NCBI GenBank assembly: GCA_029961685.1
Contig: JARWKL010000012.1
Span: 17,159,227 to 17,223,226 of the forward strand
Direction of reading: 5' to 3'
Source of the DNA: Aristolochia californica
Lineage: Eukaryota > Streptophyta > Magnoliopsida > Piperales > Aristolochiaceae
Length of the DNA: 64,000 nucleotides
The position numbers were made by a program, and so were the translations under genes. Under the pieces are notes generated by a model, which worked only from the letters and a program-made list of their open reading frames with translations, did not search any database and was not told the origin of the DNA. Positions 26,401 through 32,707 of the stretch are shown here, piece after piece (within the stretch, counting starts at the first letter, position 1; each line of letters opens with the position of its first letter).

Positions 26401-29400
26401 CCAGTCACCTTTCTGACTCCGCCACCCTCGAAACAAAGCAACACTCTTCACCCCATATCCTCCCTCGAGCCTCTAAAACATCTCCCTCCACGTCAACTTT
26501 CCTTTCCGATCAGGCATCTTCCACACCTAACAGAAATAACCTTTCGTATCCAAATTTCCGTAAATCCCCTCATTTCCCTCGAGCCCCGCACAACACAATT
26601 TCCAACCCAAAAAAATCCTTCTCCCTTCCAAAACCAGGCATAAAAATATCTTCGAAACCTCCCCCACCACATCACATTCCTAGACGAGAAATCTACCAGT
26701 ACAATCCCATTCGGACTGACACCAGTCAGTCCGACAACTCGGCCAAATCACACAAAATCTCTGCCAATTCTGATACCGTCTGGGATACTACCTCCTTGCT
26801 TCCCAATACCCCCCCAAAACATATAAATTTCCCCCCCAGCCTCTACCTCTCCCTCGTTCCTTTACAAACATTCAAACCAAATCCCACCATGGAGGCGTCA
26901 ACTTCTAAAAGCAGAACTCCCCTCTCCCCAACCTCTGATATGGCAAACCCTGAGAAAGAAAAAAAAAACGTTAACCACCCCACTCCACTTTACCTACTCC
27001 AGAAAAAAGCAAAAGGGGAAAGTGAAAGCCACCACCTCCCAACACATGAACATCCCCCTCATCCCCCCCTCACTGCCTCCCCCCCCCCCAATACCTCCAA
27101 TGGAATACACGTATCCCCAGCCGCAAGCTCTACCTCAGTCCCTACCTGATCCAGCCACATTGTTCCCATCAGCCGACTTTCTGTCCCCTTTCTTCCTGGG
27201 TCCCCAGCCGCAAACTCACCCCGGCTGAGGATATCCTCCTTTTCTTGGAAGAGCAAGTAGTCGATCTCCCACCTGAAGAATACATCGAACTAGCTGAACT
27301 TGCCGTGATCTTCAGCTCTTACCCCGACGCTTCTCACCAGCCAGAGAAGGATATCAACCTGCCAATTTCTCAATGATTATCATGTCATGGAATGTCTGAG
27401 GAATTAGCTCACACTCCACGCGAGCTATCATCAAAGCCCTTATGGAATGTAAGCCAAAAATTGTACTTCTTGTGAAAACTTAACTACAAACTTTTGATTA
27501 TTCTATTGCCCGTGAGTTATGGTATGACTTGGACCCAGCGTGGGCAACGGTTGATGCTATTGGGCACTCAAGTGGCATTCTTGTCCTCTAGGATCCAAAA
27601 GCTTTGGACGCTAACCTCAGCCAATTGGGGCAATACTCCATTGGTATCCGTTTTTACGATCATACCTTGGGCACGTCGTGGGGTCTTGTTGGTTGTATGG
27701 TCCTACTAGATCGGCTAATCGTGCATTTTTTTGGGAAGAACTATTTCACTTAGTCGACTTATGGGACCTGCCTTGGCTTCTAGCAGGCGATTTCAACTCT
27801 ATTTTGCTTTGCTCTGAAAAAAGCCCTCCTGCTCCCAGAACCACCTCTGCAATGCGGGCCTTCTCCGACCTCATCTGTAGTCTTAATCTCTCAGAAATTT
27901 TTTTATTAGGGAAAAAATTCACATGGTCAAATTGCCAATGCCCTCCTATCCTCTCAAAGCTGGACCGCTTTTTGTTAACAATGATTGGCTTAATCTTTTT
28001 CCAAACACATTTGGCCAAGTTCTTAACAAAGTCAGTTCTGACCACTGGCCCATTCATCTCAATACTTTCCCCCCCTCTCGGGGACCTGCTCCCTTCCGGT
28101 TTGAAAACTCCTGGACTCTGTTGGAAGTTTTCAACTCTTCCATCCCGGTCTGGTGGGAAGAACTAAATCATCACCCAAATCCTGGATGGAATCTTGCCCT
28201 TAAACTGAAAGCTCTAAAGTTAAAAATTCGATTGTAGTCTATATGCTAATGTGCTACTACTGCTTCTTGGGATTTAGTTCGCCGTCGCATATCGGAGCTC
28301 GATCTACTTGAAGAACAAAGGTCTATTTCTTCCCTTGAGTTAAATCTTAGATGTCAATTAAATTCTGAACTCTCTAGTTTGCTTCGTTGTGAAACTATTC
28401 ATTGGAAACAACGGGCAAGATTCCGCTGGATGGCCGAGGGGGATGGAAATACAAAGTTTTTCCATGCTATAGCCTCGGCCAGGAGGAGGGTTAACCGTAT
28501 CACTTCTCTCTGCCATGGAGACCAAGTGATTACAGATAGCCCCTCCATCTCTGACATTTTTGTCAAGTTTTTCTCAGAATTGTATTCCGAAGAATGCTTC
28601 AACCGGCCGAAGTTGCCTCAGCTCGACTACTCGAGAATCTCCTTGTTTGAGGCTGCAGATATGGAAAAGCCCTTCAGCAATGAAGAAATTGAACTTGCAG
28701 CGATGAAGCTCCCGAAGGACAAAGCGCCTGGTCCGGACGGGTTTAATGGTGAGTTCTATCATAAGTTTTGGGATACCATCAAACAGGAAGTTTACGAATT
28801 TGTCCAAAATTTCCACCAAGTTGGCATCACTCACAAGGCAGTAGGAGCTTCTTTTATCGCACTTATTCCGAAAAAATTTGTTGCCTCTCGTCCCCAAGAT
28901 TTTAGACCTATCAGCCTCACCACAAGTTATTATAAAATCATTGCCCGTTTGCTAGCTAACCACCTTCGGCCCCACCTCTCCAAAATTATTAGCCCTTGCC
29001 AAAGTGCTTTTATAAAAGAAAGAAACATTCTAGATTCTGCCATGGCTGCCCATGAGCTTCTTGACACCTTCAAAAAATCAAACAGACCAAGATTTGTTCT
29101 TAAAATTGAATTTGAGAAAGCCTTTGACCGTGTAAATTGGAACCTTGTTTATTACCTGTTTGATAGAATGGGTTTCGGGACTCGGTGGAAATTTTGGATG
29201 AGAAGCTGCATATCTACCCCATTTTTTTCTATTCTAGTAAATGGGACTCCTTGTGGTTATTTCAAAACCACAAGAGGAATAAGACAAGGTGACCATCTGT
29301 CCCCCTTCATTTTCACTCTCTTGGGGGTGCATCTTGCTTCTATGGTCGAATTTGCCAAAAGATCCGGCTGGCTCAATCCTATCTCAACAGATTCGGGCCA

Positions 29401-32400
29401 GGACATTCCTTTACTACAATATGTTGATGATACCATTTTTTCCAGAGAAGGCTCCTTCTCTCAAATCTCGCACTTGAAAGTTTTGCTAAATCTCTTTTGA
29501 GTTGTCCTCTGGACAGAAGGTAAGTTGGGCTAAATCTTCTATTTTGGGTTTTAATATTGACCCCTTGGTTCTCAACTCCATGGCGAATTATCTGGGTTGT
29601 ACAGTTGCTTCATCTCCGGGTACGTATTTGGGTTTCCCCCTATCCTCTGCCTTGCCCTCGAAATCTTCTTGGCACCCCGTCATTGAGCGGCTGGAAGGTA
29701 GGCTCTCTTCCTGGAAAGGGAAATTCTTGTCTAAAGCTAGTAAACTCATCATGATCAAGTCCTGTTTACATGGTATTCCATCTTATTTTCTTTCCCTGTA
29801 CCACTGTCCTGTCTCTGTCAGCAAGAGAATCGAGTTTCTGAAAAGACGATTTTTATGGGGAGGGCAAAACGGGGAAAAAAATATTGTCCTGTAAAATGGG
29901 TTGACCATTGTAAGCCTTATGCTGAGGGTGGTCTTGGGATTCGTGACACTGCAACAACAAACTCAGCTCTTCTTCTGAAATGGCTTTGGAAATTCAATAT
30001 GTTTCCGTCTCTGATCTGGCGGAATATAGTGGCCGGTAAAGCAAACAATCCTTCGGATGGTGGACTGAAGGAGGAAGGTATAACAAGCTATCTCCTGTTT
30101 GGAAAAAAAAAGCAGCCTTGCTCCCTATTTTTAAAAAAATCCGTCAAGTGCTATGTGGGATTTGGAAATAGGATAAAATTCTGGACGGATTGGTGGATTG
30201 GCTAGGCTAGCCTAAACTCTAGCTTTTGTCAAATCTTTTCTCTTGCAAGGAACAATGAGGATTATATTTCAGTGGTCGGGCAAAACTCTGGTAACTGGAA
30301 CTTAAATCTCCGTAGAGCTCTAACAGAAACAGAAACTCTTGAAATTGCTGATCTTATTACGAGATTATCTGCGGTTTGCTTCAGCAATACTCCTAATGCT
30401 CTAATTTGGACTCCTTGTCCAAAAGGTACATTCTCTACCTCAACTGCATATAAAACTCTTCTCACCCCTTGCTCAATCTAGTCACTCCTCTGCAATTGCG
30501 TGGACTTTACATGCCCCTCCAAGAGCAAAATTCTTAATCTGGACGGCTGTGTAAATATGCTCACTCGGTGTGGACCACTCTCGTCCACAAAATCGGCCTG
30601 CAGTACTGATCTTCTCAAAACCTCACAGAAACTAAGGCTAATCTCCCAAAACTTGGAAAACTTTTAATCTCTTGCTGCGTTGGTCACATCATCTGAGCCC
30701 TTTGGAAAGAGCGGAATAATCGAAGGTTTAATTAAAAATCGCTCCCTGATAATATTCTTAGCAATCAAGTTATTGGGCAAGTTACATCTTGGATTCGTAT
30801 GAGAAAAGAATTTAAAATCCTTGAAGGAATCAACTTAAGAGAAAATTGGAATCTGGTTGCAAAAATGTCTTATCCCCCTCGACCTCCTATAATGAAGACT
30901 TGGTCTCCCCCCCCCCCCGGCCGGATACTTTAAACTAAACTTTGACAGAAGTGCATTTGGTTGTCCGGGACCTGCTGGCTATGGTGGGGTTATTCAGAAT
31001 GATAAAGGGAATCTTCTCCTTTCTTTTGCTGGGTCTATTGGGATTTCAGATTCTACTACGGCAGAGTTATCTGGATTATTTAATGGTCTCAAACTGTTCC
31101 ATCAAAGGATAGTAGGCCCATTATATGTTGAAGGCGATTCTCAAGTCGTTATCAGTTGGGGGACTAAGAAATGTAAACCGCCTTGGTGTCACTGGAATCT
31201 ATTTGATGATGTATGTACCTTAACTTCTCAATTACAATGTACATGGAATTATATTCCTAGATCCGCTAATCACTTAGCGGATAAACAGGCTAAAACAGGT
31301 GTTTTTCTCTAACATCTTGTTAGGTTTGTATCTCTCTCTCTCAGTAATATACTTTCACACTTTTCCTCAAAAAAAAAAAAAAAACAACAACAAGCCAGCC
31401 TAGTTACTTAAATAGTTAAGATGAAAGAAACTCGAGTATTTCAAAAAGATTAAGAGGGAAATGTTAAGAGCATACCTGTCGATGCAAATTATTAAGCTCA
31501 ACAACATCATGATCAACAAGACCCAAACGTCCTAAGAGAAAGAAAATGAATAATTACTATATGCAAATAGAAAAATGAATGTGAAAACTTTCCAACAGTC
31601 AGCTAGATATTATTCTCTGCATGGAACTATAGAATGCCCCCAAAAATCTGTCATGCTTTGCAGAAAGGGGTGTTTATAAAAATGTCCAAAAGATCACAAA
31701 CAAAGTATGACTGTATGGTCATACACAATTTATTAATTTCAAGAAGAGACTGAAGAATCCAAAGTTTTTTTCCCAAAAATAGTTATAGCAATTACTTCAC
31801 ATGGAGAAACGAAAGGCTTACCAACGCCACAAGCAGCAAGATAGAACACAGCAGGAGAGCCCAAACCTCCAGCTCCAATGACCAATATGGAAGACTTCAA
31901 AAGGTTTGACTGCCCTATGATGCACCCAAGAGAAATATCCAGAAAGTTTACAAAATAGTACCGTGGAAGATGAGAAGCAACGAAAGCATTAGTTATAAAT
32001 CCTTTCTAATTGTGAAGATAAGCCGTGCTACGCTCGATGTCCTTTCAAAGTGCTTCCCATAAAAGAAGGTCCAGCAACACAATTAAAAGGTAATTGAAAT
32101 AATCAAGCATTTTCCATCATTCATTATCAAGGTATCCCCGAAGCAAGATGCTAATCTTTAGCCGACTAAAGAACTACTTTCTGAACCCTCTAGTTTCTGT
32201 ACGCTCAAAATGGCTGTGTCCCTAATTTCCAATTCCCTCCAATTTTTTTCTCTCGCACTTCTATTTGTTTTTTGGATCTACGTAGTTCTGCAGCAACTAA
32301 AAGAGCGGGAAGAAAACACAAAAGCAGACCTCCTACTCCGAAAGCTGGAAGCAATAGATGGCGACTGTATCGGTAAATTTGCTCCGGCGATAATCCATGT

Positions 32401-32573
32401 TTGGACGTAGGATTTTCACGAAACGATTTAGAGTAAGGATCGTTCTCCTCAAGTGCGATTTTCTTCAAGTTAGATTCAAGTACCAAAATTTTACGTTCGA
32501 TGTCAGCTTTTGCTGCTCGTAACGTTTCGAGCTCTCTGATAATGGAGGTCCTGACACTGCCGTTGGATTCCAT
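5349..32573 (-). CDS. Adenylyltransferase and sulfurtransferase MOCS3/CNX5-like (UBA4), partial at 3' end
   Basis: This E1-like enzyme adenylates the C-terminal glycine of the small sulfur carriers (MOCS2A/CNX7 for molybdenum cofactor, URM1 for tRNA thiolation). Its rhodanese domain, which supplies the sulfur, is off the left edge. It is expected in the cytosol. Minus-strand exons: 32573-32330, 31914-31822, 31531-31476, 24763-24699, 24548-24474, 24363-24285, 14155-14117, 11330-11222, 11038-10920, 5468-5349. They total 999 bp and stay in frame across every junction, all with GT..AG introns. Visible motifs: N-terminal heptad-like region (residues 8-40), nucleotide-binding GAGGLGSP (exon 2), [13 protein letters not shown] (exon 3), DATDN (exon 6), zinc pairs CYRC (exon 8) and CEVC (exon 10), and the TTACQRC stretch holding the thioester cysteine (exon 8). 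The start is the first ATG of the frame, preceded by GGACA. No stop or frameshift was seen, so the gene looks functional despite introns of up to 10.1 kb. Confidence 0.93.
5469..6059. other. Intron 9, 3' part, no feature recognised
   Basis: AT-rich intron sequence on the acceptor side of exon 10. I see no repeat ends or protein similarity. Confidence 0.3.
6060..6340 (-). mobile_element. Probable LINE 3' end (5'-truncated)
   Basis: On the minus strand this segment ends in a short poly-A (poly-T on the plus strand, about 6066-6073). The sequence before it has the look of the 3' tails of the other LINE copies in this gene. Only a tail is present, no protein domain is left and no convincing target duplication was found. 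Confidence 0.35.
6341..6899. other. Intron 9 sequence, repeat-like but unclassified
   Basis: The segment has a repeat-like look (GGACCCACAATG near 6368, then runs of short CA-rich words), and could be a solo LTR. No LTR partner, primer-binding site or target duplication was seen. Short frames across it resemble no known protein. Confidence 0.25.
6900..7235 (+). pseudogene. LINE zf-RVT-region fragment, plus strand
   Basis: The frames near 7080-7235 read [20 protein letters not shown] and then [10 protein letters not shown]. They align residue by residue with the tail of the minus-strand LINE at 342-623 (NKMIWLPADSGRFSVSTAF ... EHDTAIAWKL). This is therefore the same kind of post-RT LINE segment. 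Upstream frames (6906-7102) are broken. The fragment stops where another LINE fragment of opposite strand begins. Confidence 0.6.
7236..7650 (-). pseudogene. LINE zf-RVT C-terminal fragment, minus strand
   Basis: The minus frame 7545-7318 reads [20 protein letters not shown]. This is the typical end of the zf-RVT region of plant L1 elements (consensus ..ILW.IW.ERN.RIF). It lies head to tail against the plus-strand LINE fragment that ends near 7235. No intact domain is left. Confidence 0.65.
7651..8411. repeat. Intron 9 spacer with a degenerate short tandem repeat (about 7950-8260)
   Basis: Between about 7950 and 8260 words such as GCAAGTTTCACACTACAGTA recur with changes every 20-35 bases (AGCAAGTTTCATGC, GCAAATTATACACAACAATA, GTGGCAAGTTTCAGAC, GGCAAGTTTTCACACTACAG). 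The pattern is a decayed minisatellite. No gene is seen in the rest of the interval. Confidence 0.5.
8428..8856 (-). mobile_element. 5'-truncated L1-type LINE insertion (RNase H and 3' UTR)
   Basis: A near-perfect 16-bp target duplication GATGAGTAATATARTG (8412-8427 and 8857-8872, one mismatch) brackets a segment whose minus strand ends in poly-A (poly-T at 8428-8436). The minus frame 8915-8661 encodes part of an RNase H domain: [14 protein letters not shown], then [15 protein letters not shown] and EGDSKVIID. Its end runs into the right target duplication. The length (429 bp) and structure are those expected of abortive target-primed reverse transcription. It lies in intron 9, in the same direction as the host gene. 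Confidence 0.9.
8873..10439. other. Intron 9 sequence, possible old LTR material
   Basis: No gene is recognised. Near 8990-9150 the words ACCATTCGATTGG, CAATCGAATGGTGG and CCATTCAAATGATC occur, a self-complementary pattern found in some plant LTRs. A plus-strand A run of 24 (9751-9774) may be the tail of a decayed retroposon. Open frames over the A run are not coding. Confidence 0.3.
10440..10590 (-). mobile_element. Possible LINE 3' tail
   Basis: On the minus strand this reads as the 3' tail of a LINE: a T-rich plus-strand edge near 10458-10475, followed by AGTGCTGAATTTTATTAAAAG, similar in layout to the tails at 8428 and 19367. It is short and without a clear target duplication. Confidence 0.3.
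10920..11038 (-). CDS. CNX5-like exon 9
   Basis: Encodes [20 protein letters not shown] and [19 protein letters not shown], the C-terminal helices of the ThiF/E1 fold. The acceptor TTTTGCAG ends at 11039 and the donor GTAAG starts at 10919. It completes a split valine codon from exon 8 (G+TT). Confidence 0.95.
11222..11330 (-). CDS. CNX5-like exon 8
   Basis: Encodes [20 protein letters not shown] and then [16 protein letters not shown]. It holds the first zinc-binding pair (CYRC) and the conserved cysteine region that forms the thioester in this family. Acceptor TGCTTAG ends at 11331; donor GTATGAG starts at 11221. Confidence 0.95.
11331..14116. other. Intron 7, with hairpin and poly-A tract, no gene
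   Basis: The 2.8-kb intron holds an A run (12433-12455), probably an old retroposon tail, and a perfect inverted repeat at 13075-13130. A stretch from about 12535 to 13330 begins and ends with related words (GATGGACCCGGATCCAACTT; TGATGGACTTAGGTCCATAC) and might be a decayed MITE, but I could not pair the ends cleanly. No coding sequence was recognised. Confidence 0.4.
13075..13130. repeat. Perfect 18-bp inverted repeat (hairpin)
   Basis: AGAATGTCAATTACTTTA at 13075-13092 is the exact reverse complement of 13113-13130, with a 20-base A-rich loop. It lies in intron 7 and would fold into a strong stem-loop in the transcript of either strand. Confidence 0.85.
14117..14155 (-). CDS. CNX5-like exon 7 (39 bp)
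   Basis: A 13-codon exon, [13 protein letters not shown], matching the conserved segment between the DATDN loop and the zinc motif in CNX5/MOCS3. Acceptor GGCAG ends at 14156; donor GTGAGC starts at 14116. It is in phase 0 on both sides. It is preceded by a 10.1-kb intron and followed by a 2.8-kb one. Confidence 0.93.
14446..16748. mobile_element. Non-autonomous hAT element with GT-rich minisatellite
   Basis: Terminal inverted repeats TAGGGCTGTCAATGG (14446) and a CGACAGCCCTA-type right end (to 16748) are typical of a plant hAT family. The flanking 8-mers GTTCCCGA (14438-14445) and GTTCCATA (16749-16756) match at 6 of 8 bases, as an old target duplication would. Inside, 15110-15720 is a degenerate repeat built on words like GTGTGGGCCCATGTGTGCA, and 16100-16170 repeats CCAGCC/CCAACC units. 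No transposase frame was recognised, so it would need one in trans. It lies in intron 6. Confidence 0.75.
16889..17156 (-). mobile_element. 5'-truncated LINE 3' end
   Basis: A repeat ATACAAGCT at 16880-16888 and 17157-17165 flanks a segment whose minus strand ends in poly-A (plus-strand T run from 16889). The tail sequence resembles the other LINE tails (an AATCCGCAAATCACTTGGCG-type stretch on the minus strand). Only non-coding 3' sequence is left. It is inserted in a retroelement-like tail next to the hAT. Confidence 0.7.
17166..17433 (-). mobile_element. LINE-like tail interrupted by the copia element
   Basis: The segment with a TTTTTTTCTTTTTTTGAACAT stretch near 17295-17315 looks like another minus-strand LINE tail. 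It is cut at 17433 by the 5' LTR of the copia element. Evidence is by likeness only. Confidence 0.35.
17434..17763 (+). repeat. 5' LTR and primer-binding site of copia element
   Basis: LTR of 319 bp (17434-17752), TG...CA, sharing with the 3' LTR the ATGATCGGATATTTTATATT word, the AACCTAATAAATAG word and the GGGGGTCGTGCACAA word followed by a CT-rich end. The next bases TGTATCAGAGC (17753-17763) match the usual plant initiator tRNA-Met primer site TGGTATCAGAGC. Confidence 0.9.
18241..19027 (+). pseudogene. copia gag, broken
   Basis: The reading starts at ATG 18241 ([19 protein letters not shown]), hits a stop and shifts frame. It goes on with [11 protein letters not shown] and the UBN2-type gag core at 18350-18628 ([28 protein letters not shown]). 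It ends in a CCHC zinc knuckle, [14 protein letters not shown], at 18986-19027. This is the nucleocapsid part of the polyprotein that packages element RNA. Confidence 0.85.
19028..19936 (+). pseudogene. copia protease and integrase zinc-binding region, interrupted
   Basis: After the zinc knuckle the frame reaches the protease site, which reads [13 protein letters not shown] against the family pattern W.IDSGAT.HM. It is then cut by the LINE tail (19367-19537). From 19556 the reading resumes ([20 protein letters not shown]) and reaches the GAG-pre-integrase/zinc region ([22 protein letters not shown]). It is cut again at 19945 by the hAT. Several stops are present. Confidence 0.8.
19367..19537 (-). 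mobile_element. 171-bp LINE 3' tail inside copia protease region
   Basis: Flanked by an 18-bp imperfect duplication ATAAATMAAGCWAGTAAA (19349-19366 and 19538-19555, two mismatches). The sequence is a close relative of the LINE at 8428-8856: both contain GATGATTTTATTAC, ACAAGAGATTGCAGG and GGGACCCAATTTAGCA. It is therefore another 5'-truncated copy of the same LINE family, inserted after the copia element. Confidence 0.88.
19945..22120. mobile_element. Non-autonomous hAT element nested in copia (2176 bp)
   Basis: Termini TAGGGTGGCATCGA (19945) and TCGATGCCACCCCTA (to 22120) are inverted. Host 8-mers AGTGCAAG (19937-19944) and AGTGCGAG (22121-22128) are the hAT-type target duplication. Removing the element restores the copia reading [16 protein letters not shown], which proves the insertion. 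GAGCTCGA words are repeated at both subterminal regions, as in hAT transposase binding regions. Frames inside (20198-20947, both strands) match no family I recognise, and no transposase is visible. Confidence 0.93.
20198..20950. other. Unrecognised internal sequence of the nested hAT
   Basis: Overlapping open frames occur on both strands. On the minus strand: [20 protein letters not shown] at 20440-20380 and [19 protein letters not shown] at 20759-20700. On the plus strand: a hydrophobic [15 protein letters not shown] stretch near 20651-20695. GC content is higher than the AT-rich second half of the element (20950-21950). It may be captured host sequence, but I cannot name a source gene. Confidence 0.35.
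22160..23135 (-). pseudogene. LINE endonuclease-to-RT fragment replacing copia pol
   Basis: The minus strand reads as an L1 ORF2. It starts inside the endonuclease ([17 protein letters not shown] near 23135, [18 protein letters not shown] at 23001-22945), passes [13 protein letters not shown] and [13 protein letters not shown], and reaches the pre-RT segment ([13 protein letters not shown] near 22300, [14 protein letters not shown] near 22165). There are frameshifts. There is no poly-A, and both ends are cut inside coding sequence. The flanking copia sequence is missing about 2 kb of integrase and RT. Confidence 0.85.
23136..23513 (+). pseudogene. copia RNase H tail and polypurine tract
   Basis: Frames read [34 protein letters not shown], then a [12 protein letters not shown] stretch with a frameshift and DKLGLVDIY. 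These are the conserved end of copia pol. The polypurine tract TTGAGGGGGAG (23503-23513) touches the 3' LTR. Confidence 0.88.
23514..23810 (+). repeat. 3' LTR of copia element
   Basis: 297 bp, TG...CA. It matches the 5' LTR (17434-17752) over its length with point changes and a shorter CT-rich end. Confidence 0.9.
23811..24284. other. Intron 6, 5' part next to exon 6
   Basis: Probably the continuation of the LINE-like material cut by the copia element, but I find no firm protein match. The donor GTAAAAATTC of exon 6 begins at 24284. Confidence 0.3.
24285..24363 (-). CDS. CNX5-like exon 6
   Basis: Encodes [20 protein letters not shown] and CVVLGK, with the DATDN loop that contacts the adenylate in E1-like enzymes. 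Acceptor TTACTAG ends at 24364; donor GTAAAA starts at 24284. The first base completes a lysine codon from exon 5. Confidence 0.95.
24474..24548 (-). CDS. CNX5-like exon 5
   Basis: Encodes [20 protein letters not shown] and DIVS. Acceptor TTTTCAG ends at 24549; donor GTATCC starts at 24473. Flanking introns 4 and 5 are short (150 and 110 bp). Confidence 0.95.
24699..24763 (-). CDS. CNX5-like exon 4
   Basis: Encodes [20 protein letters not shown] and R plus part of an alanine codon. Acceptor CAACCAG ends at 24764; donor GTATGT starts at 24698. It follows the HRQ end of exon 3 exactly as in the known family. Confidence 0.95.
24764..25839. other. Intron 3 sequence left of the LINE
   Basis: AT-rich intronic sequence without recognised genes. 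It includes a short A+T region with TAAATAAATAAATAAA near 24990-25010. It is part of the 6.7-kb intron 3. Confidence 0.35.
25850..26094 (+). repeat. Tandem 5' UTR monomers of the LINE (about 75 bp, 3.3 copies)
   Basis: Units begin at 25850, 25925, 25998 and 26073 (75, 73, 75 bp, then a partial of about 22 bp). Each starts GTCCTCATGTCAGACTGCCG with small changes and holds CATCCCATCGCCACCCTTGG. The array starts exactly after the left target duplication, so it is the 5' end of the element. Confidence 0.9.
26139..27372 (+). pseudogene. LINE ORF1 region, proline-rich, broken
   Basis: After a run of 24 C (26139-26162) the frames are rich in proline, serine and threonine: 26164-26643 ([17 protein letters not shown]..), 26796-27149, and 27022-27228 in another frame. 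In plant L1 elements the ORF before EN-RT encodes an RNA-binding protein, often with DUF4283 and a zinc knuckle. I see neither here. Either the copy is too broken or this family has a different ORF1. Not a host gene. Confidence 0.5.
27373..28340 (+). pseudogene. LINE ORF2, endonuclease domain, broken
   Basis: The frame opens MIIMSWNV near 27373 and is interrupted by stops. In shifted frames it then gives the APE-type endonuclease signatures [17 protein letters not shown] (27697 onward), [25 protein letters not shown] and [11 protein letters not shown] (about 28036-28068). The D of GDFN and the SDH motif are family catalytic positions. This enzyme nicks target DNA to prime reverse transcription. 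The domain is split over three frames. Confidence 0.85.
28379..29894 (+). pseudogene. LINE ORF2, reverse transcriptase domain
   Basis: A 373-codon open frame (28379-29500) holds the RT blocks in order: [94 protein letters not shown] and [11 protein letters not shown] one-base shift joins it to 29502-29894, with [13 protein letters not shown] and [20 protein letters not shown]. The active-site box is YVDD instead of the usual YADD. The domain copies LINE RNA at the nicked target. Confidence 0.93.
29855..30600 (+). pseudogene. LINE ORF2, zf-RVT region, broken
   Basis: Frames 29855-30205 ([30 protein letters not shown]) and 30272-30481 ([37 protein letters not shown]) are the post-RT linker and the start of the zf-RVT region. 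The CX..C core is lost in stops beyond 30481. Confidence 0.8.
30930..31384 (+). pseudogene. LINE ORF2, RNase H domain, and poly-A tail
   Basis: Reads [47 protein letters not shown] and [11 protein letters not shown] before a stop near 31312. This is the plant L1 RNase H pattern (D..., E, D, and H..AD). A short 3' UTR with CTCTCTCTCTCAGTAATA and an A run (31369-31384) ends the element. Confidence 0.88.
31476..31531 (-). CDS. CNX5-like exon 3
   Basis: Encodes [18 protein letters not shown], with the acidic residues and RQ that bind ATP-Mg in E1-like enzymes. Acceptor CTCTTAG ends at 31532; donor GTATG starts at 31475. It completes a glycine codon from exon 2. Confidence 0.95.
31822..31914 (-). 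CDS. CNX5-like exon 2
   Basis: Encodes [20 protein letters not shown] and [11 protein letters not shown], containing the nucleotide-binding GAGGLGSP loop. Acceptor CATCATAG ends at 31915; donor GTAAGC starts at 31821. Confidence 0.95.
32330..32573 (-). CDS. CNX5-like exon 1
   Basis: Begins at ATG 32573 ([20 protein letters not shown]), the first ATG of the open frame. It covers the N-terminal charged helix ([20 protein letters not shown]) and the start of the ThiF domain ([20 protein letters not shown]). The donor GTCTGC starts at 32329, and the open frame that runs on past it is intronic. A likely 5' UTR extends to about 32650; no TATA box was recognised. Confidence 0.92.
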
Positions 32574-32707
32574 TGTCCAGATCAATTACCGTCTCTGCGT
32601 AGGAAATTGACGAAGACGAATAGACTCCAGAAGAGAAGGGGCTTCAGAAAGTGGAAATTGGAAGACCAGGGCAAAGACTACACACACCTAAACTGGCGGT
32701 TTAAACG
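32574..32707 (-). promoter_or_regulatory. Probable 5' UTR and proximal promoter of the CNX5-like gene
   Basis: The 134 bp between the start codon and the MITE-like element hold CT-rich sequence on the minus strand, as common in plant 5' UTRs. No clear TATA box or operator can be named. The assignment rests on position only. Confidence 0.45.

Larger units (their letters stand above)
25850..31385 (+). mobile_element. Near full-length L1-type LINE in intron 3
   Basis: A direct repeat AACAACAAGC (25840-25849 and 31386-31395) flanks a 5.5-kb element that ends in an A run (31369-31384). Order: tandem 5' units, a proline-rich ORF1 region, then ORF2 with endonuclease, RT, zf-RVT-like and RNase H domains. 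It is antisense to the CNX5-like gene. ORF2 carries several stops and frameshifts, so the copy is no longer active, but the YVDD-bearing RT frame is open over 373 codons, which suggests a moderately recent insertion. Confidence 0.92.

Noticed and set aside
26053..26643. 196-codon proline-rich plus-strand frame as a possible host gene
   Set aside because: It begins in the LINE 5' tandem array, crosses the 24-C run and lies where LINE ORF1 is expected.
32205..32585. 126-codon minus-strand frame as a complete small protein
   Set aside because: The part after residue LLLPAFGVG is intron 1; exon 2 continues the domain at 31914. The frame's first codon at 32585 is TTG, so ATG 32573 was taken.
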